This document shows positions 45,725 through 54,171 of a stretch of 64,000 bases of DNA, piece by piece. Numbering within the stretch: the stretch's first letter is position 1; each line of letters opens with the position of its first letter. The notes below the pieces were generated by a model. That model searched no databases. It worked only from the letters and a program-made list of their open reading frames with translations, and was not told where the DNA came from. This DNA is from Rhizobium sp. Q54 (GTDB taxonomy: Bacteria > Pseudomonadota > Alphaproteobacteria > UBA2966 > CAIVPW01), in contig CAMDCA010000004.1 in NCBI GenBank assembly GCA_945889645.1, forward strand, positions 1 through 64,000. Direction: 5' to 3'. The position numbers were made by a program, and so were the translations under genes.

Positions 45725-47275
45725 TTGGACAACGTCGGCCGGGCCCTGCGCGTGCTCCGCGTGTTGGGCGCCCACGACGCGACATTCCTGTTCCGGCGCT
45801 TCGGCCTGCCGGGCTGGATGCATTGGGGCCTGGTCGTCCTGGCGGGACGGGCTAAGCGTGGCATGGACGCCCTGCGCCCCGGCCAACGCCTGGCGGCGGC
45901 GGTGCAGGAAATGGGGCCGAGCTTCGTGAAGTTCGGCCAGAGCCTATCGACCCGGCCCGACATCGTCGGCGAGGAACTGGCGGCCGACCTCGCCCTCCTG
46001 CGCGACCGCCTGCCGCCGTTCCCGGCCGCCCAAGCACGCGCAATCATCGAGCGCGAGCTGGACCAGTCGATGGACGACCTGTTCGTCAGCTTCGATGACC
46101 AGCCCGTGGCGGCAGCATCGATCGCCCAGGTCCACTTCGCCGTCACCTTTGAAGGCGAGCCCGTGGCGGTGAAGGTCCTGCGGCCGGGCATCGAAGAAGA
46201 GTTCGCCAAGGACGTCGCCCTTTTCACCTGGGGCGCCGAGATGCTGGAGCGGTTCGTCGAGGGCGCGCGGCGCCTGGAGCCGGCCCGGGTCGTGCGGACC
46301 TTTGCGCGCTCGGTGCAGGACGAGATTGACCTTCGCTTGGAGGGTGCCGCGGCATCGGAGCTGAGCGAGAGTTTCGTCAACGATCCGACGTTCCGCGTGC
46401 CCGACGTCGACTGGCGCCGCACCCAGCGCCGCGTTCTGTCCACCGAGCGTGTGGTCGGCATTTCCATTGCCGAGCGCGCCGCCCTGCTCGCTGCCGGCCA
46501 CAACCTGGACCGCGTCGCCGAGAACCTGCTGACCGCGTTCCTGAACCAGGCATTCCGCGACGGCTTCTTCCATGCCGACATGCACCACGGAAATCTGTTC
46601 GTTGGCCCCGGCGATCAGGTGGTGGCCGTGGACTTCGGGATCATGGGGCGGCTGGATGCAAAAGACCGGCGCCACGTCGGCGCGATGCTGCTGGCATTCC
46701 TGACCGGAGACTATCGGCGCGCCGCCGAGGTCCACTTCCAGGCCGGATACGTGCGCCGCGACCAGTCAGTGGATTCGTTCGCCCAGGCGCTGCGCTCGAT
46801 CGCCAAGCCGATCTTCGACCGGCCGCCGGCCGAGGTATCGATGGGCAAGCTGCTCGCCCACCTGTTCCAGGTGACGGAGCAGTTCCGCATGCGCACCCAG
46901 CCGCAACTCCTTCTGCTGCAGAAAACGCTGGTGGTGGTCGAGGGGCTGTGCCGCGACCTGTCGCCCGAGGCCGACCTGTGGGGCGCCGCGCGGGTCTTCC
47001 TGCGCAAGTCATTGCCCGCCGGTATTGCCGCCCACGCACAGGCCACCGTTGAAGAGACGATCGCCACCGTGCAGCGCATCCCCAGCTTGATCGAGGCGGC
47101 CGAGCGCGCCGGAGCGACATTCACGCCCGAAGGGTTCCGCCTGGCGCCGCCCAACATGGACTCACCGCCGCTCATCCCGATGAGCAAGCGCGGCACGGCC
47201 AATCCGGTGCGTATGCTTATGTACGGCATAACCCTGGTGCTTTTCGGCTACGTGATCTTCAACAGCCTGACCTAA
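45725..47275 (+). CDS. ubiB: ubiquinone biosynthesis protein UbiB (ABC1 atypical kinase)
   Basis: The 516-residue membrane-bound atypical kinase supports ubiquinone assembly. Family motifs: the inhibitory KxGQ in GPSFVKFGQSLSTRPDIV, the A-rich loop PVAAASIAQVHFA, Lys in EPVAVKVLRPG, catalytic DGFFHADMHHGNLFV (usually DPHPGN) and DFG in VAVDFGIMGRL. A C-terminal hydrophobic segment (MYGITLVLFGYVIF) anchors it. AAGGAG lies eight bases before the TTG at 45725, so I prefer that to the track GTG at 45716, which overlaps the same ribosome-binding site. Confidence 0.92.
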   Translation: MDNVGRALRVLRVLGAHDATFLFRRFGLPGWMHWGLVVLAGRAKRGMDALRPGQRLAAAVQEMGPSFVKFGQSLSTRPDIVGEELAADLALLRDRLPPFPAAQARAIIERELDQSMDDLFVSFDDQPVAAASIAQVHFAVTFEGEPVAVKVLRPGIEEEFAKDVALFTWGAEMLERFVEGARRLEPARVVRTFARSVQDEIDLRLEGAAASELSESFVNDPTFRVPDVDWRRTQRRVLSTERVVGISIAERAALLAAGHNLDRVAENLLTAFLNQAFRDGFFHADMHHGNLFVGPGDQVVAVDFGIMGRLDAKDRRHVGAMLLAFLTGDYRRAAEVHFQAGYVRRDQSVDSFAQALRSIAKPIFDRPPAEVSMGKLLAHLFQVTEQFRMRTQPQLLLLQKTLVVVEGLCRDLSPEADLWGAARVFLRKSLPAGIAAHAQATVEETIATVQRIPSLIEAAERAGATFTPEGFRLAPPNMDSPPLIPMSKRGTANPVRMLMYGITLVLFGYVIFNSLT

Positions 47276-47379
47276 GCCGGGCCGAAAAGCCGCGGGACTC
47301 GGCCAGAAAAGACCCGTCGGCGATTCGCGTCTTGCCCAGGCAGCAGGGCCGCACTACCTTAAAACAACAGGCTATTTTC

Positions 47380-47398
47380 GGGAAATTTGCGATTTCCC
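47380..47398. promoter_or_regulatory. inverted repeat upstream of coaBC
   Basis: GGGAAAT-TTGCG-ATTTCCC has perfect 7-base arms around five bases, and ends 30 bases before the coaBC GTG. The surroundings are AT-richer than usual. It could be an operator, or a hairpin ending ubiB transcripts; no T-tract supports the latter. Confidence 0.4.
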
Positions 47399-47428
47399 AC
47401 AGTTCGTCCGTAAACACTGGAGACTTCT

Positions 47429-48676
47429 GTGTCCGCTGGCGCTCTCGAGACCCGCAGCGTCCTGCTCGTCATTGCGGGCGGCATCGCGGCGTATAAAAGT
47501 CTGGAGTTGATTCGCCGGCTGAAAGACCGCGGTGCGCGCGTGCGCTGCGTCCTCACGCGGGCCGGTGCCGAGTTCGTGACGCCACTATCAGTGGCGGCAT
47601 TGTCGGGAGAGAAAGTCCACCAAGAGTTGCTGTCGCTGACCGACGAAAGCGAGATGGGCCACATCCGTCTCGCCCGCGACTGCGACCTGGTCGTGGTCGC
47701 TCCGGCGACCGCTGACCTGCTGGCGCGCATGGCGCAGGGCCGCGCCGACGACCTGGCCACCGCCGTCCTGCTGGCGACCGACAAACCGATCCTGCTGGCG
47801 CCGGCGATGAATGCCCAAATGTGGAGCCACCCGGCGACGCAGCGCAACGTGCAGACGGTGACAGGCGACGGCGCCCACCTGGTCGGCCCCGCCGCGGGTG
47901 ACCTTGCGTGCGGCGAAGTCGGCGTCGGCCGCATGGCCGAACCCGACGAAATTTTGGCGCGCATCGAGACAATGCTGGCGCGGCCGGCGCGCCTGCTCGA
48001 AGGCAAGATGGCGCTGGTGACTTCTGGTCCGACGCGCGAGGCGATCGATCCGGTGCGCTACCTCGGCAACTTCTCGTCCGGCAAACAGGGGCACGCCATC
48101 GCCGCCGCGCTTGCCGAGCGCGGCGCGCGTGTGGTGCTGGTGACGGGACCGACCGCCGAGCCAGATCCGGCCGGCGTCACCGTGCAGCGCATCGAGACTG
48201 GCCAGCAGATGCTGGATGCGTGCCGCGCCGCACTGCCTGTGGATATCGCCGTGTTCGCAGCGGCGGTCGCGGACTGGCGGCCTGTTGCGCCGGCTGCCGC
48301 CAAGCTGAAGAAGGACGGCCAGCCGTCTGCCATTGCCCTGGCAGTGACGGAGAACCCCGACATTCTCGCAACGCTGGCGCGCCCCGGCACGACGCGTCCG
48401 CAGCTCGTCGTAGGATTCGCCGCCGAGACCGAGGCCGATCCGGCGCGCCTGATCGAGCGCGCGCGCGCCAAGCGCGCCTCCAAGAATTGCGACTGGGTTG
48501 TGGCCAACGATGTTTCCCCGGGCACCGGCGTGCTGGGCGGACGGCGCAACACGGTGCACGTCGTCACCGCCGGCGGCGCCGAGTCGTGGCCGACGTTGGA
48601 CAAGAACGACGTCGCCGCGCGTCTCGCCGATCGGATTGCCGCCGCGCTGCAAGCCGACGGCCGCGCCATCGCATGA
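47429..48676 (+). CDS. coaBC: bifunctional phosphopantothenoylcysteine decarboxylase / phosphopantothenate-cysteine ligase
   Basis: A 415-residue flavoprotein fusion for coenzyme A synthesis. The CoaC half (about 1-185) has [34 protein letters not shown] and the catalytic Cys in [17 protein letters not shown]. The CoaB half has [41 protein letters not shown] and GFAAETE. It starts with GTG. Its stop overlaps the dut start (ATGA), the widespread dfp-dut pairing. Confidence 0.96.
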   Translation: MSAGALETRSVLLVIAGGIAAYKSLELIRRLKDRGARVRCVLTRAGAEFVTPLSVAALSGEKVHQELLSLTDESEMGHIRLARDCDLVVVAPATADLLARMAQGRADDLATAVLLATDKPILLAPAMNAQMWSHPATQRNVQTVTGDGAHLVGPAAGDLACGEVGVGRMAEPDEILARIETMLARPARLLEGKMALVTSGPTREAIDPVRYLGNFSSGKQGHAIAAALAERGARVVLVTGPTAEPDPAGVTVQRIETGQQMLDACRAALPVDIAVFAAAVADWRPVAPAAAKLKKDGQPSAIALAVTENPDILATLARPGTTRPQLVVGFAAETEADPARLIERARAKRASKNCDWVVANDVSPGTGVLGGRRNTVHVVTAGGAESWPTLDKNDVAARLADRIAAALQADGRAIA

Positions 48677-49152
48677 GCGCCGCAACGATGCAGATCGTTG
48701 TCAATCGCATGCCCGGCAGCGAGGATCTGGAGTTGCCGCTTTACCGCTCTGCAGGTGCCGCCGGTCTCGACCTTGCCGCCGCCGTGGCGCAGGCCGTGGT
48801 GCTGGAACCCGGCGACCGCACCATGATCCCAACCGGCCTGCGGCTTGGTTTGCCGGACGGGTTTGAGGCGCAGGTGCGGCCGCGCTCGGGCCTCGCATTC
48901 GAGTACGGCGTCACGGTGCTCAACAGCCCCGGCACCATCGACAGCGACTATCGCGGCGAGGTGCAAGTGTTGCTGGCGAACCTCGGCCCGATGCCGTTCA
49001 CCGTGCGGCGCGGCATGCGCATCGCCCAGCTGGTGGTGGCGCGGGTCGAACGCGCCGAACTCACGCTGGGCACATTGAATGAGACCGCCCGCGGCGCCGG
49101 CGGATTCGGCTCGACCGGCGTGGGCCAGACTCTCGAAGAAATCCAGGAATAG
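48673..49152 (+). CDS. dut: deoxyuridine 5'-triphosphate nucleotidohydrolase
   Basis: The 159-residue trimeric enzyme hydrolyses dUTP to dUMP, keeping uracil out of DNA. All five motifs are visible: [53 protein letters not shown], and the C-terminal [12 protein letters not shown]. The start overlaps the coaBC stop; the track ORF begins far upstream in the coaBC shadow. An extra C-terminal TLEEIQE is harmless. Confidence 0.97.
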   Translation: MSAATMQIVVNRMPGSEDLELPLYRSAGAAGLDLAAAVAQAVVLEPGDRTMIPTGLRLGLPDGFEAQVRPRSGLAFEYGVTVLNSPGTIDSDYRGEVQVLLANLGPMPFTVRRGMRIAQLVVARVERAELTLGTLNETARGAGGFGSTGVGQTLEEIQE

Positions 49153-49187
49153 CGGCGCTTCGCCGCCTAACCACACAGACTCGAACG

Positions 49188-49646
49188 ATGATCAAGCTCA
49201 CACGCAAGATGCTCTATGCCTTGGAGGCGGTGGTCGACATCGCCTACAACACCACGGCCGATCCTGCGCAGGCGCGCGAGATCACCAAACGCCAAGGCAT
49301 CCCCCAGCGCTATCTGGAACAGGTGATGCAAAAGCTGGTGCGCGCCGGGGTCCTGAAAGGGGTGCGTGGTCCGCGTGGCGGCTACCGCCTGGCGCGCGAG
49401 CGGCGGCGCATCACGGTCGGCGAAATCGTCCGCGTCGTGTACGGCACGGAACGCACGACGCGCGACCTGGTGCAGATGGAGTCGGGCTCGGATCTTGCCG
49501 AGAAGGTGATCCGGCCGTTGTGGAAGGACGCGCGCGAGACCTTCATGCGCGAAATGGACACCATCACCATCGAAGACCTGTGCCGCCGCGCCCATGCCAA
49601 GGGCATCGACAGCCGCACGGCCGAGCGCGTTCAGTTCGACATCTGA
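49188..49646 (+). CDS. Rrf2-family transcriptional regulator, probably of cysteine synthesis
   Basis: A 152-residue winged-helix repressor: [56 protein letters not shown]. The three Cys that bind the Fe-S cluster in IscR or RirA are absent; only one Cys is present (EDLCRRAHA). This agrees with CymR/CysR-type members that sense sulfur metabolites by partner binding. It lies 16 bases upstream of cysK on the same strand, so control of cysK-moeB is a fair guess. Confidence 0.85.
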   Translation: MIKLTRKMLYALEAVVDIAYNTTADPAQAREITKRQGIPQRYLEQVMQKLVRAGVLKGVRGPRGGYRLARERRRITVGEIVRVVYGTERTTRDLVQMESGSDLAEKVIRPLWKDARETFMREMDTITIEDLCRRAHAKGIDSRTAERVQFDI

Positions 49647-49662
49647 GGCAGCCGAAACGCGC

Positions 49663-50640
49663 ATGAAAAAGATCGATCGCCCCAATCGACGCAACACTCC
49701 GGGACGCGGGCGCATCTTTGCGTCGATCCTCGACACCATCGGCGACACGCCGCTGGTGCGCCTGCCCAAGCTATCGGCCCACTTCAAGGCCAAGGCCGAC
49801 GTGCTCGGCAAACTCGAGTTCTTCAACCCGCTGTCATCGGTGAAGGACCGCATCGGCCTGTCGATGATCGAGGTCGCCGAGCGCGAGGGCAAGCTTGGGC
49901 CGAAGACCGTCATCGTCGAGCCGACCAGCGGCAACACCGGCATCGCGCTGGCGTTCGTCGCCGCCGCCAAAGGCCGGCGCCTGATCCTGACCATGCCCGA
50001 GAGCATGTCGCTGGAGCGCCGCAAGATGCTGGAGCTGCTGGGCGCCGAGATCGTGCTGACGCCGGCCGACCAGGGCATGGCTGGCGCGATTGCGCGCGCC
50101 GAACAGATCATCCAGTCGCTGGGCGACGCGTTCATGCCGCAGCAGTTCGAGAACCCGGCCAACCCGGCGATCCACCGCATCACTACGGCGGAAGAGATCT
50201 GGAACGACACCGAGGGCCGCGTTGACGTCATCGTCTGTGGCGTCGGCACCGGCGGTACGTTGACCGGCGTCGGCGAAGTACTGAAGGCGCGCAAACCCAG
50301 CCTGCGCATGGTCGCGGTCGAGCCCGAGGGCAGCCCGGTGCTGTCCGGCGGCAAGCCCGGCCCGCACAAGATTCAAGGCATTGGCGCCGGCTTCGTGCCC
50401 GCCATCCTCAACACCGGCTTGATCGACGAAGTCATCACCATCGGCAACCAGACCGCGTTCGAAACCGCGCGGCTGTCGGCCAGAATCGAAGGCATTCCGT
50501 GCGGCATCTCGTCGGGCGCGGCGCTGGCCGCCGCCTTCGAGGTCGCGGGCCGTACGGAGATGACAGGCAAGATGGTGGTGACGGTGCTTCCGTCGTTCGC
50601 CGAACGCTACCTGTCCACGGCGCTGTTCGAGCAAGGCTGA
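49663..50640 (+). CDS. cysK: cysteine synthase (O-acetylserine sulfhydrylase)
   Basis: A 325-residue pyridoxal-phosphate enzyme that makes cysteine from O-acetylserine and sulfide. PLP Lys is in [17 protein letters not shown], phosphate and substrate loops [14 protein letters not shown] and [15 protein letters not shown], and [12 protein letters not shown] near the end. ATG at 49663 gives a 20-residue basic leader ([20 protein letters not shown]) before the usual start. The stop overlaps the moeB start by one base, so it is translated with it. Confidence 0.95.
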   Translation: MKKIDRPNRRNTPGRGRIFASILDTIGDTPLVRLPKLSAHFKAKADVLGKLEFFNPLSSVKDRIGLSMIEVAEREGKLGPKTVIVEPTSGNTGIALAFVAAAKGRRLILTMPESMSLERRKMLELLGAEIVLTPADQGMAGAIARAEQIIQSLGDAFMPQQFENPANPAIHRITTAEEIWNDTEGRVDVIVCGVGTGGTLTGVGEVLKARKPSLRMVAVEPEGSPVLSGGKPGPHKIQGIGAGFVPAILNTGLIDEVITIGNQTAFETARLSARIEGIPCGISSGAALAAAFEVAGRTEMTGKMVVTVLPSFAERYLSTALFEQG

Positions 50641-51479
50641 TGGAGCTGCGCGACGACCAGATCGAGCGTTACGCGCGCCACATCATTCTGAAAGAGGTGG
50701 GCGGGCCGGGTCAGGCACGTCTGCTGAATGCGCGCGTGCTGGTGATTGGCGCCGGTGGTCTTGGCTCGCCGATCGTAATGTACCTGGCGGCAGCCGGGAT
50801 CGGCACCATCGGCGTCGTGGATTTCGACGACGTCAGCCTGTCGAACCTGCAACGCCAGATCCTGCACACCACCGACCGCGTCGGCATGCCGAAGACGGAG
50901 AGTGCGGCGCAAGCGGTCCTGGCACTGAACTCCGACGTGCACTTGGTGCAGCACACCGAACGTCTGACAGCGGCCAACGCGATGGAGCTGGTGTCGCAGT
51001 ACGATGTCGTCGCCGACGGCAGCGACAACTTCGCGACGCGCTTCCTGGTCAACGACGCATCCAAGTTCTCCGGCAAGACCCTGGTGTCGGGCGCGCTGTC
51101 GCAGTTCGACGGCCAGATCGCCACCTTCAAGCCGTACATGGTCGGCGACCATCCCTGCTACCGCTGCATCTACCGCGAGCCGCCGCCTCCAGGCCTGGCA
51201 CCGTCGTGCGCCGAGGCCGGAATTCTTGGCGCGCTGGCCGGCGTTGTCGGATCGTTGCAGGCGGTCGAGGTGCTGAAGGAAGTCGTCGGCATCGGCGAAA
51301 GCCTGTCCGGCAAGCTGGTCATCTACGACGCCCTCAACGCCAATTGGCGCACCGTGCGCGTGCACCGCGACCCGAAGTGCGCGCTGTGCGGCGACAAGCC
51401 GACCATCAAAGACCTGTCGCAGTCGCTGATCGGCCACGCCCAGCCGGGCGAGGAATTCTGCGCCGTCCCGGCCGAGTGA
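50640..51479 (+). CDS. moeB: ThiF/MoeB/HesA family adenylyltransferase
   Basis: The 279-residue E1-like enzyme adenylates the C-terminus of a ubiquitin-like sulfur carrier. ATP site: VLVIGAGGLGSPIVMYLAAAGIG, VVDFDDVSLSNLQRQILH, the Asp in ADGSDNFATRFLVND, a candidate catalytic Cys in GLAPSCAEAGILGALAGVVGS, and zinc-binding pairs CYRC and CALC. Position after cysK and an Rrf2 regulator suggests a part in sulfur trafficking, for molybdopterin, thiamine or a cysteine pathway; the sulfur carrier itself is not in the window. Confidence 0.85.
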   Translation: MELRDDQIERYARHIILKEVGGPGQARLLNARVLVIGAGGLGSPIVMYLAAAGIGTIGVVDFDDVSLSNLQRQILHTTDRVGMPKTESAAQAVLALNSDVHLVQHTERLTAANAMELVSQYDVVADGSDNFATRFLVNDASKFSGKTLVSGALSQFDGQIATFKPYMVGDHPCYRCIYREPPPPGLAPSCAEAGILGALAGVVGSLQAVEVLKEVVGIGESLSGKLVIYDALNANWRTVRVHRDPKCALCGDKPTIKDLSQSLIGHAQPGEEFCAVPAE

Positions 51480-51553
51480 CGCGCGCCTCCAGCGCGGCAA
51501 GCTAGCTCTCGCCCTGACTGCGCTGCTTTGGCATCCTGTGTGCCGGGGGTGCT

Positions 51554-52393
51554 ATGGCCGTTGAAGATGAAGCGATCGCGCTGAACCGTACGCACTGGGA
51601 CGATCGCGCCGCGATCCACGCCCGCGACGCCGACGGCTTCTATCGCGTCGCCGAGTTCAAGTCCGGCGGCGACACCCTGTCGGCCATCGAAGGCGCCGAG
51701 GTCGGCGATGTGGCCGGCCTGCGCATCCTCCACCTCCAATGCCACCTGGGACTCGACACGCTGTCGCTGGCGCGCCGCGGCGCGACCGTCACCGGCGTCG
51801 ATTTTTCAGCGCGCGCGCTGTCGTTCGCCCGCGAACTCGCAGAGGGCGCCGGCCTGACGGCGACCTTCGTCGAGGGCGACGTACGCGCGGTGCGTACCCT
51901 GGTCAGCGATCCGTTCGACTTGGTGTTCGCGACGTGGGGTGTCCTGTGCTGGGTGCCGGACTCGCGCGCCTGGATGCAGAACGCCGCCAGCCTGCTGGCG
52001 CCTGGCGGCCGCCTATACCTGGCCGACACCCATCCGACCTCGGCCCAATTCGACGAGGTGCCGGATGCCAGCGGTACCGCGCGCCTGATGGTGGCCGAGC
52101 CGTGGCGCACGGCGATTGATAAGCCGCTGGTCCTGACCCAGCGGCAGACCTACACCGGCGACCCGACGCCGATCGCCCACGCCGAGTGCCGCGAGTGGCT
52201 TCACCCCTTGTCCGACATCCTCGCCGCTGTGGATGACGCGGGACTGGTCCTGCAGATGTTCCACGAGCACGAGGCGACGACCTATCGCCAGTTCCGCAGC
52301 ATGCGGCGCGGACCGGACGGCTTGTGGCGCATGCCACCGGGGCGGCCGAAGGTCCCGCACGCGTTCTCGCTGATGGCGGTGAAGCTGCGCTAG
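51554..52393 (+). CDS. class I SAM-dependent methyltransferase
   Basis: The 279-residue protein has motif I LRILHLQCHLGLDTLSLARRG, the acidic loop VTGVDFSARALSFARELA, motif IV region PFDLVFATWGVLCWVPDSRAW, and ASLLAPGGRLYLADTHPT. The HLQCHLGLDTLSLA form marks a subfamily of uncharacterised bacterial methyltransferases. The C-terminus (MFHEHEATTYRQFRSMRRGPDGLWRMP) is also typical of it. It is a single gene followed by a strong hairpin. The substrate is unknown. Confidence 0.87.
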   Translation: MAVEDEAIALNRTHWDDRAAIHARDADGFYRVAEFKSGGDTLSAIEGAEVGDVAGLRILHLQCHLGLDTLSLARRGATVTGVDFSARALSFARELAEGAGLTATFVEGDVRAVRTLVSDPFDLVFATWGVLCWVPDSRAWMQNAASLLAPGGRLYLADTHPTSAQFDEVPDASGTARLMVAEPWRTAIDKPLVLTQRQTYTGDPTPIAHAECREWLHPLSDILAAVDDAGLVLQMFHEHEATTYRQFRSMRRGPDGLWRMPPGRPKVPHAFSLMAVKLR

Positions 52394-52402
52394 AGGCGCA
52401 AA

Positions 52403-52428
52403 CGGGCGCTCCCTTTCGAGAGCGCCCG
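52403..52428. terminator. bidirectional terminator between methyltransferase and phoD
   Basis: CGGGCGCTC pairs perfectly with GAGCGCCCG (9 bp) around an eight-base loop, between two convergent genes. On the plus side GTTTTGTTGCTTT follows after about 12 bases; on the minus side GTTTGCG follows at once. Confidence 0.75.
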
Positions 52429-52451
52429 CTGCGTTCGTACGTTTTGTTGCT

Positions 52452-54041
52452 TTAGGCGACCTGCAGGCCCGGCTTGCCCGAGGTGGCAATCACCGTGGCG
52501 CCGAGACGGATCGGCTGGTTCGGCACGGAGACCTTGTCAACGATCTTGTACTCGGCCCGCATCTCGTTCTGCGTCACGCCGAACGCGGTGTAGCCGCGCT
52601 TGGCCGAGTGGTACTTGATGTGGGTGTTGTCGCCCTTGATGGTGTCCCACGTTGCCCCAACGTCGAGCCCGTCGCCGCCCGAGGAGATGGACGTGCCGGT
52701 GAACTCGACGCCGACAGTCTCGGAGTTCGGGTTGCGGTAGTCCATCTTCAGGTCGGCGGCGTAGGCGAGGTGAACGTCGCCGGACAGCGCCACCGGATTC
52801 GGCGCCCGCGTCTCTTTGAGGCGGTCCATCAGGCGCTGGCGGGCGACGGTATAGGCGTCCCACTTGTCCATCGAGAACTGGGCATCGGGCGCCGCCTTGA
52901 TGTTGTCGCGCATGAAGATCGGCACCTGCTGCGACAGGATGGTCCACTTCGCCTTAACGGTGGCGAGGTTGTCGAACAGCCACTTTTCCTGCTCGGCGCC
53001 AAGCATGGTCGCCTTCGGATCGTTGATGCCGACGCAACCGGTCTTGGAGCCGTCACCGCACGGTTGATCCGAGCGGTACTGGCGCGTGTCCAACAAGCTG
53101 ATGTCCATCAAGTCGCCGAACTGCAGGCGGCGATAGAGCAGCTGGCTCGGGCCCTTCGGGATGGCCGCGGAGCGCAGCGGCATGGTTTCGTAGTACGCCT
53201 GGTAGGCCATCGCCTTGCGCAGCGCAAAGACCTCCGGCGGGATGTCGTTTTCGTCCACGACCGTGTAGTTGTTCTCGACTTCGTGGTCGTCGCGCGTGAT
53301 CAACCACGGGGCGGACGCGTGCGCGGCGAGGAAGTTCGGGTCGCTCTTGTAGAGCGCGTAGCGGTTACGGTAATCGACGACGGTGTGAATCTCCTGGCCG
53401 TTGTGGCGGCGGACCAGGGTGTCCGGAGTGCGGTTACCGTTGTCGCGGCCTTCGTAGATGTAGTCGCCGGTGTGAATGATGAAGTCGAAGTTCTCTTGCG
53501 CCATGCCGCGGTAGGCGGTGAACAAGCCCTGCTCGTAGTTGTTGCAGCCGCAGATGCCAAAGCGCATCCGCTCGACGACCTGGCCGACCGCCGGAGCGGT
53601 CTTGGTGCGCGCCGTCGGCGTCACTTCGTTGCCGGCGCGGAAGCGGTAGAAGTACTCCTTGTTCGGCTCCAGGCCGGTGACTTCAACGTGCACCGAATGG
53701 CCCAGTTCCGGGCGCGCGACGGCGACGCCCTTCTGGACGATGTTGGTGAAGTTGGTGGCCGTTGCAACGTCCCACTCCACTTCGACGTTGATGGCCGGCA
53801 TGCCGCCGCCTTCGAGGTGCTTCGGCGCGAGACGCGTCCACAGTACGACGCCGTTCGGCGTCGGGTCGCCGGAGGCAACGCCGAGCTGGAACGGATAGTC
53901 CATGAAGATGGGCGCCGCGAGCGTTTTGCTCGAGAAGATCGGCGAGGCGATTGCGGCGGTGCCGAGGACGGCAGCGGCGTTCATCAGCTGACGGCGCGAC
54001 ATGCGCGCCAGCGTACGGTCATAGAAAGACATGTTTTGCAC
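52452..54041 (-). CDS. phoD: PhoD-type alkaline phosphatase, Tat-exported
   Basis: A 529-residue secreted metallophosphatase. A twin-arginine signal is visible (MSRRQLMNAAAVLGTAAIA, cleavage near LAAPI). The PhoD N-terminal domain has FQLGVASGDPTPNGVVLWTRL; the catalytic core has FIIHTGDYIYEGRDNG, WLITRDDHEVENNYT and ALSGDVHLAYAADL. It releases phosphate from organic esters outside the inner membrane. GTG at 54041 has GGGGAG six bases upstream; an ATG three codons on is possible. It is downstream of the giant vWA protein on the same strand. No Pho box was identified in the 130-base gap. Confidence 0.93.
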   Translation of the reverse strand: MQNMSFYDRTLARMSRRQLMNAAAVLGTAAIASPIFSSKTLAAPIFMDYPFQLGVASGDPTPNGVVLWTRLAPKHLEGGGMPAINVEVEWDVATATNFTNIVQKGVAVARPELGHSVHVEVTGLEPNKEYFYRFRAGNEVTPTARTKTAPAVGQVVERMRFGICGCNNYEQGLFTAYRGMAQENFDFIIHTGDYIYEGRDNGNRTPDTLVRRHNGQEIHTVVDYRNRYALYKSDPNFLAAHASAPWLITRDDHEVENNYTVVDENDIPPEVFALRKAMAYQAYYETMPLRSAAIPKGPSQLLYRRLQFGDLMDISLLDTRQYRSDQPCGDGSKTGCVGINDPKATMLGAEQEKWLFDNLATVKAKWTILSQQVPIFMRDNIKAAPDAQFSMDKWDAYTVARQRLMDRLKETRAPNPVALSGDVHLAYAADLKMDYRNPNSETVGVEFTGTSISSGGDGLDVGATWDTIKGDNTHIKYHSAKRGYTAFGVTQNEMRAEYKIVDKVSVPNQPIRLGATVIATSGKPGLQVA

Positions 54042-54171
54042 GGGAGACTCCCCGAATGAGTGCGACGGGCGGAGTCGTAGGCGCCGCACATTACGTCCGA
54101 CTTGCTGCGCGATGATGATTCGATGTCCGCTCGATGATGAATCGGCTACGGACTCGTGACAGCCGGCCCGC

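Noticed and set aside
48452-48480. GCGCGCGCGCC run in coaBC as a further family B copy
   Set aside because: It lacks the hairpin and the TTCCGCGCGACG tail; simple GC-rich codons explain it.
52608-54059. 483-aa plus-strand ORF opposite phoD
   Set aside because: Shadow of phoD.
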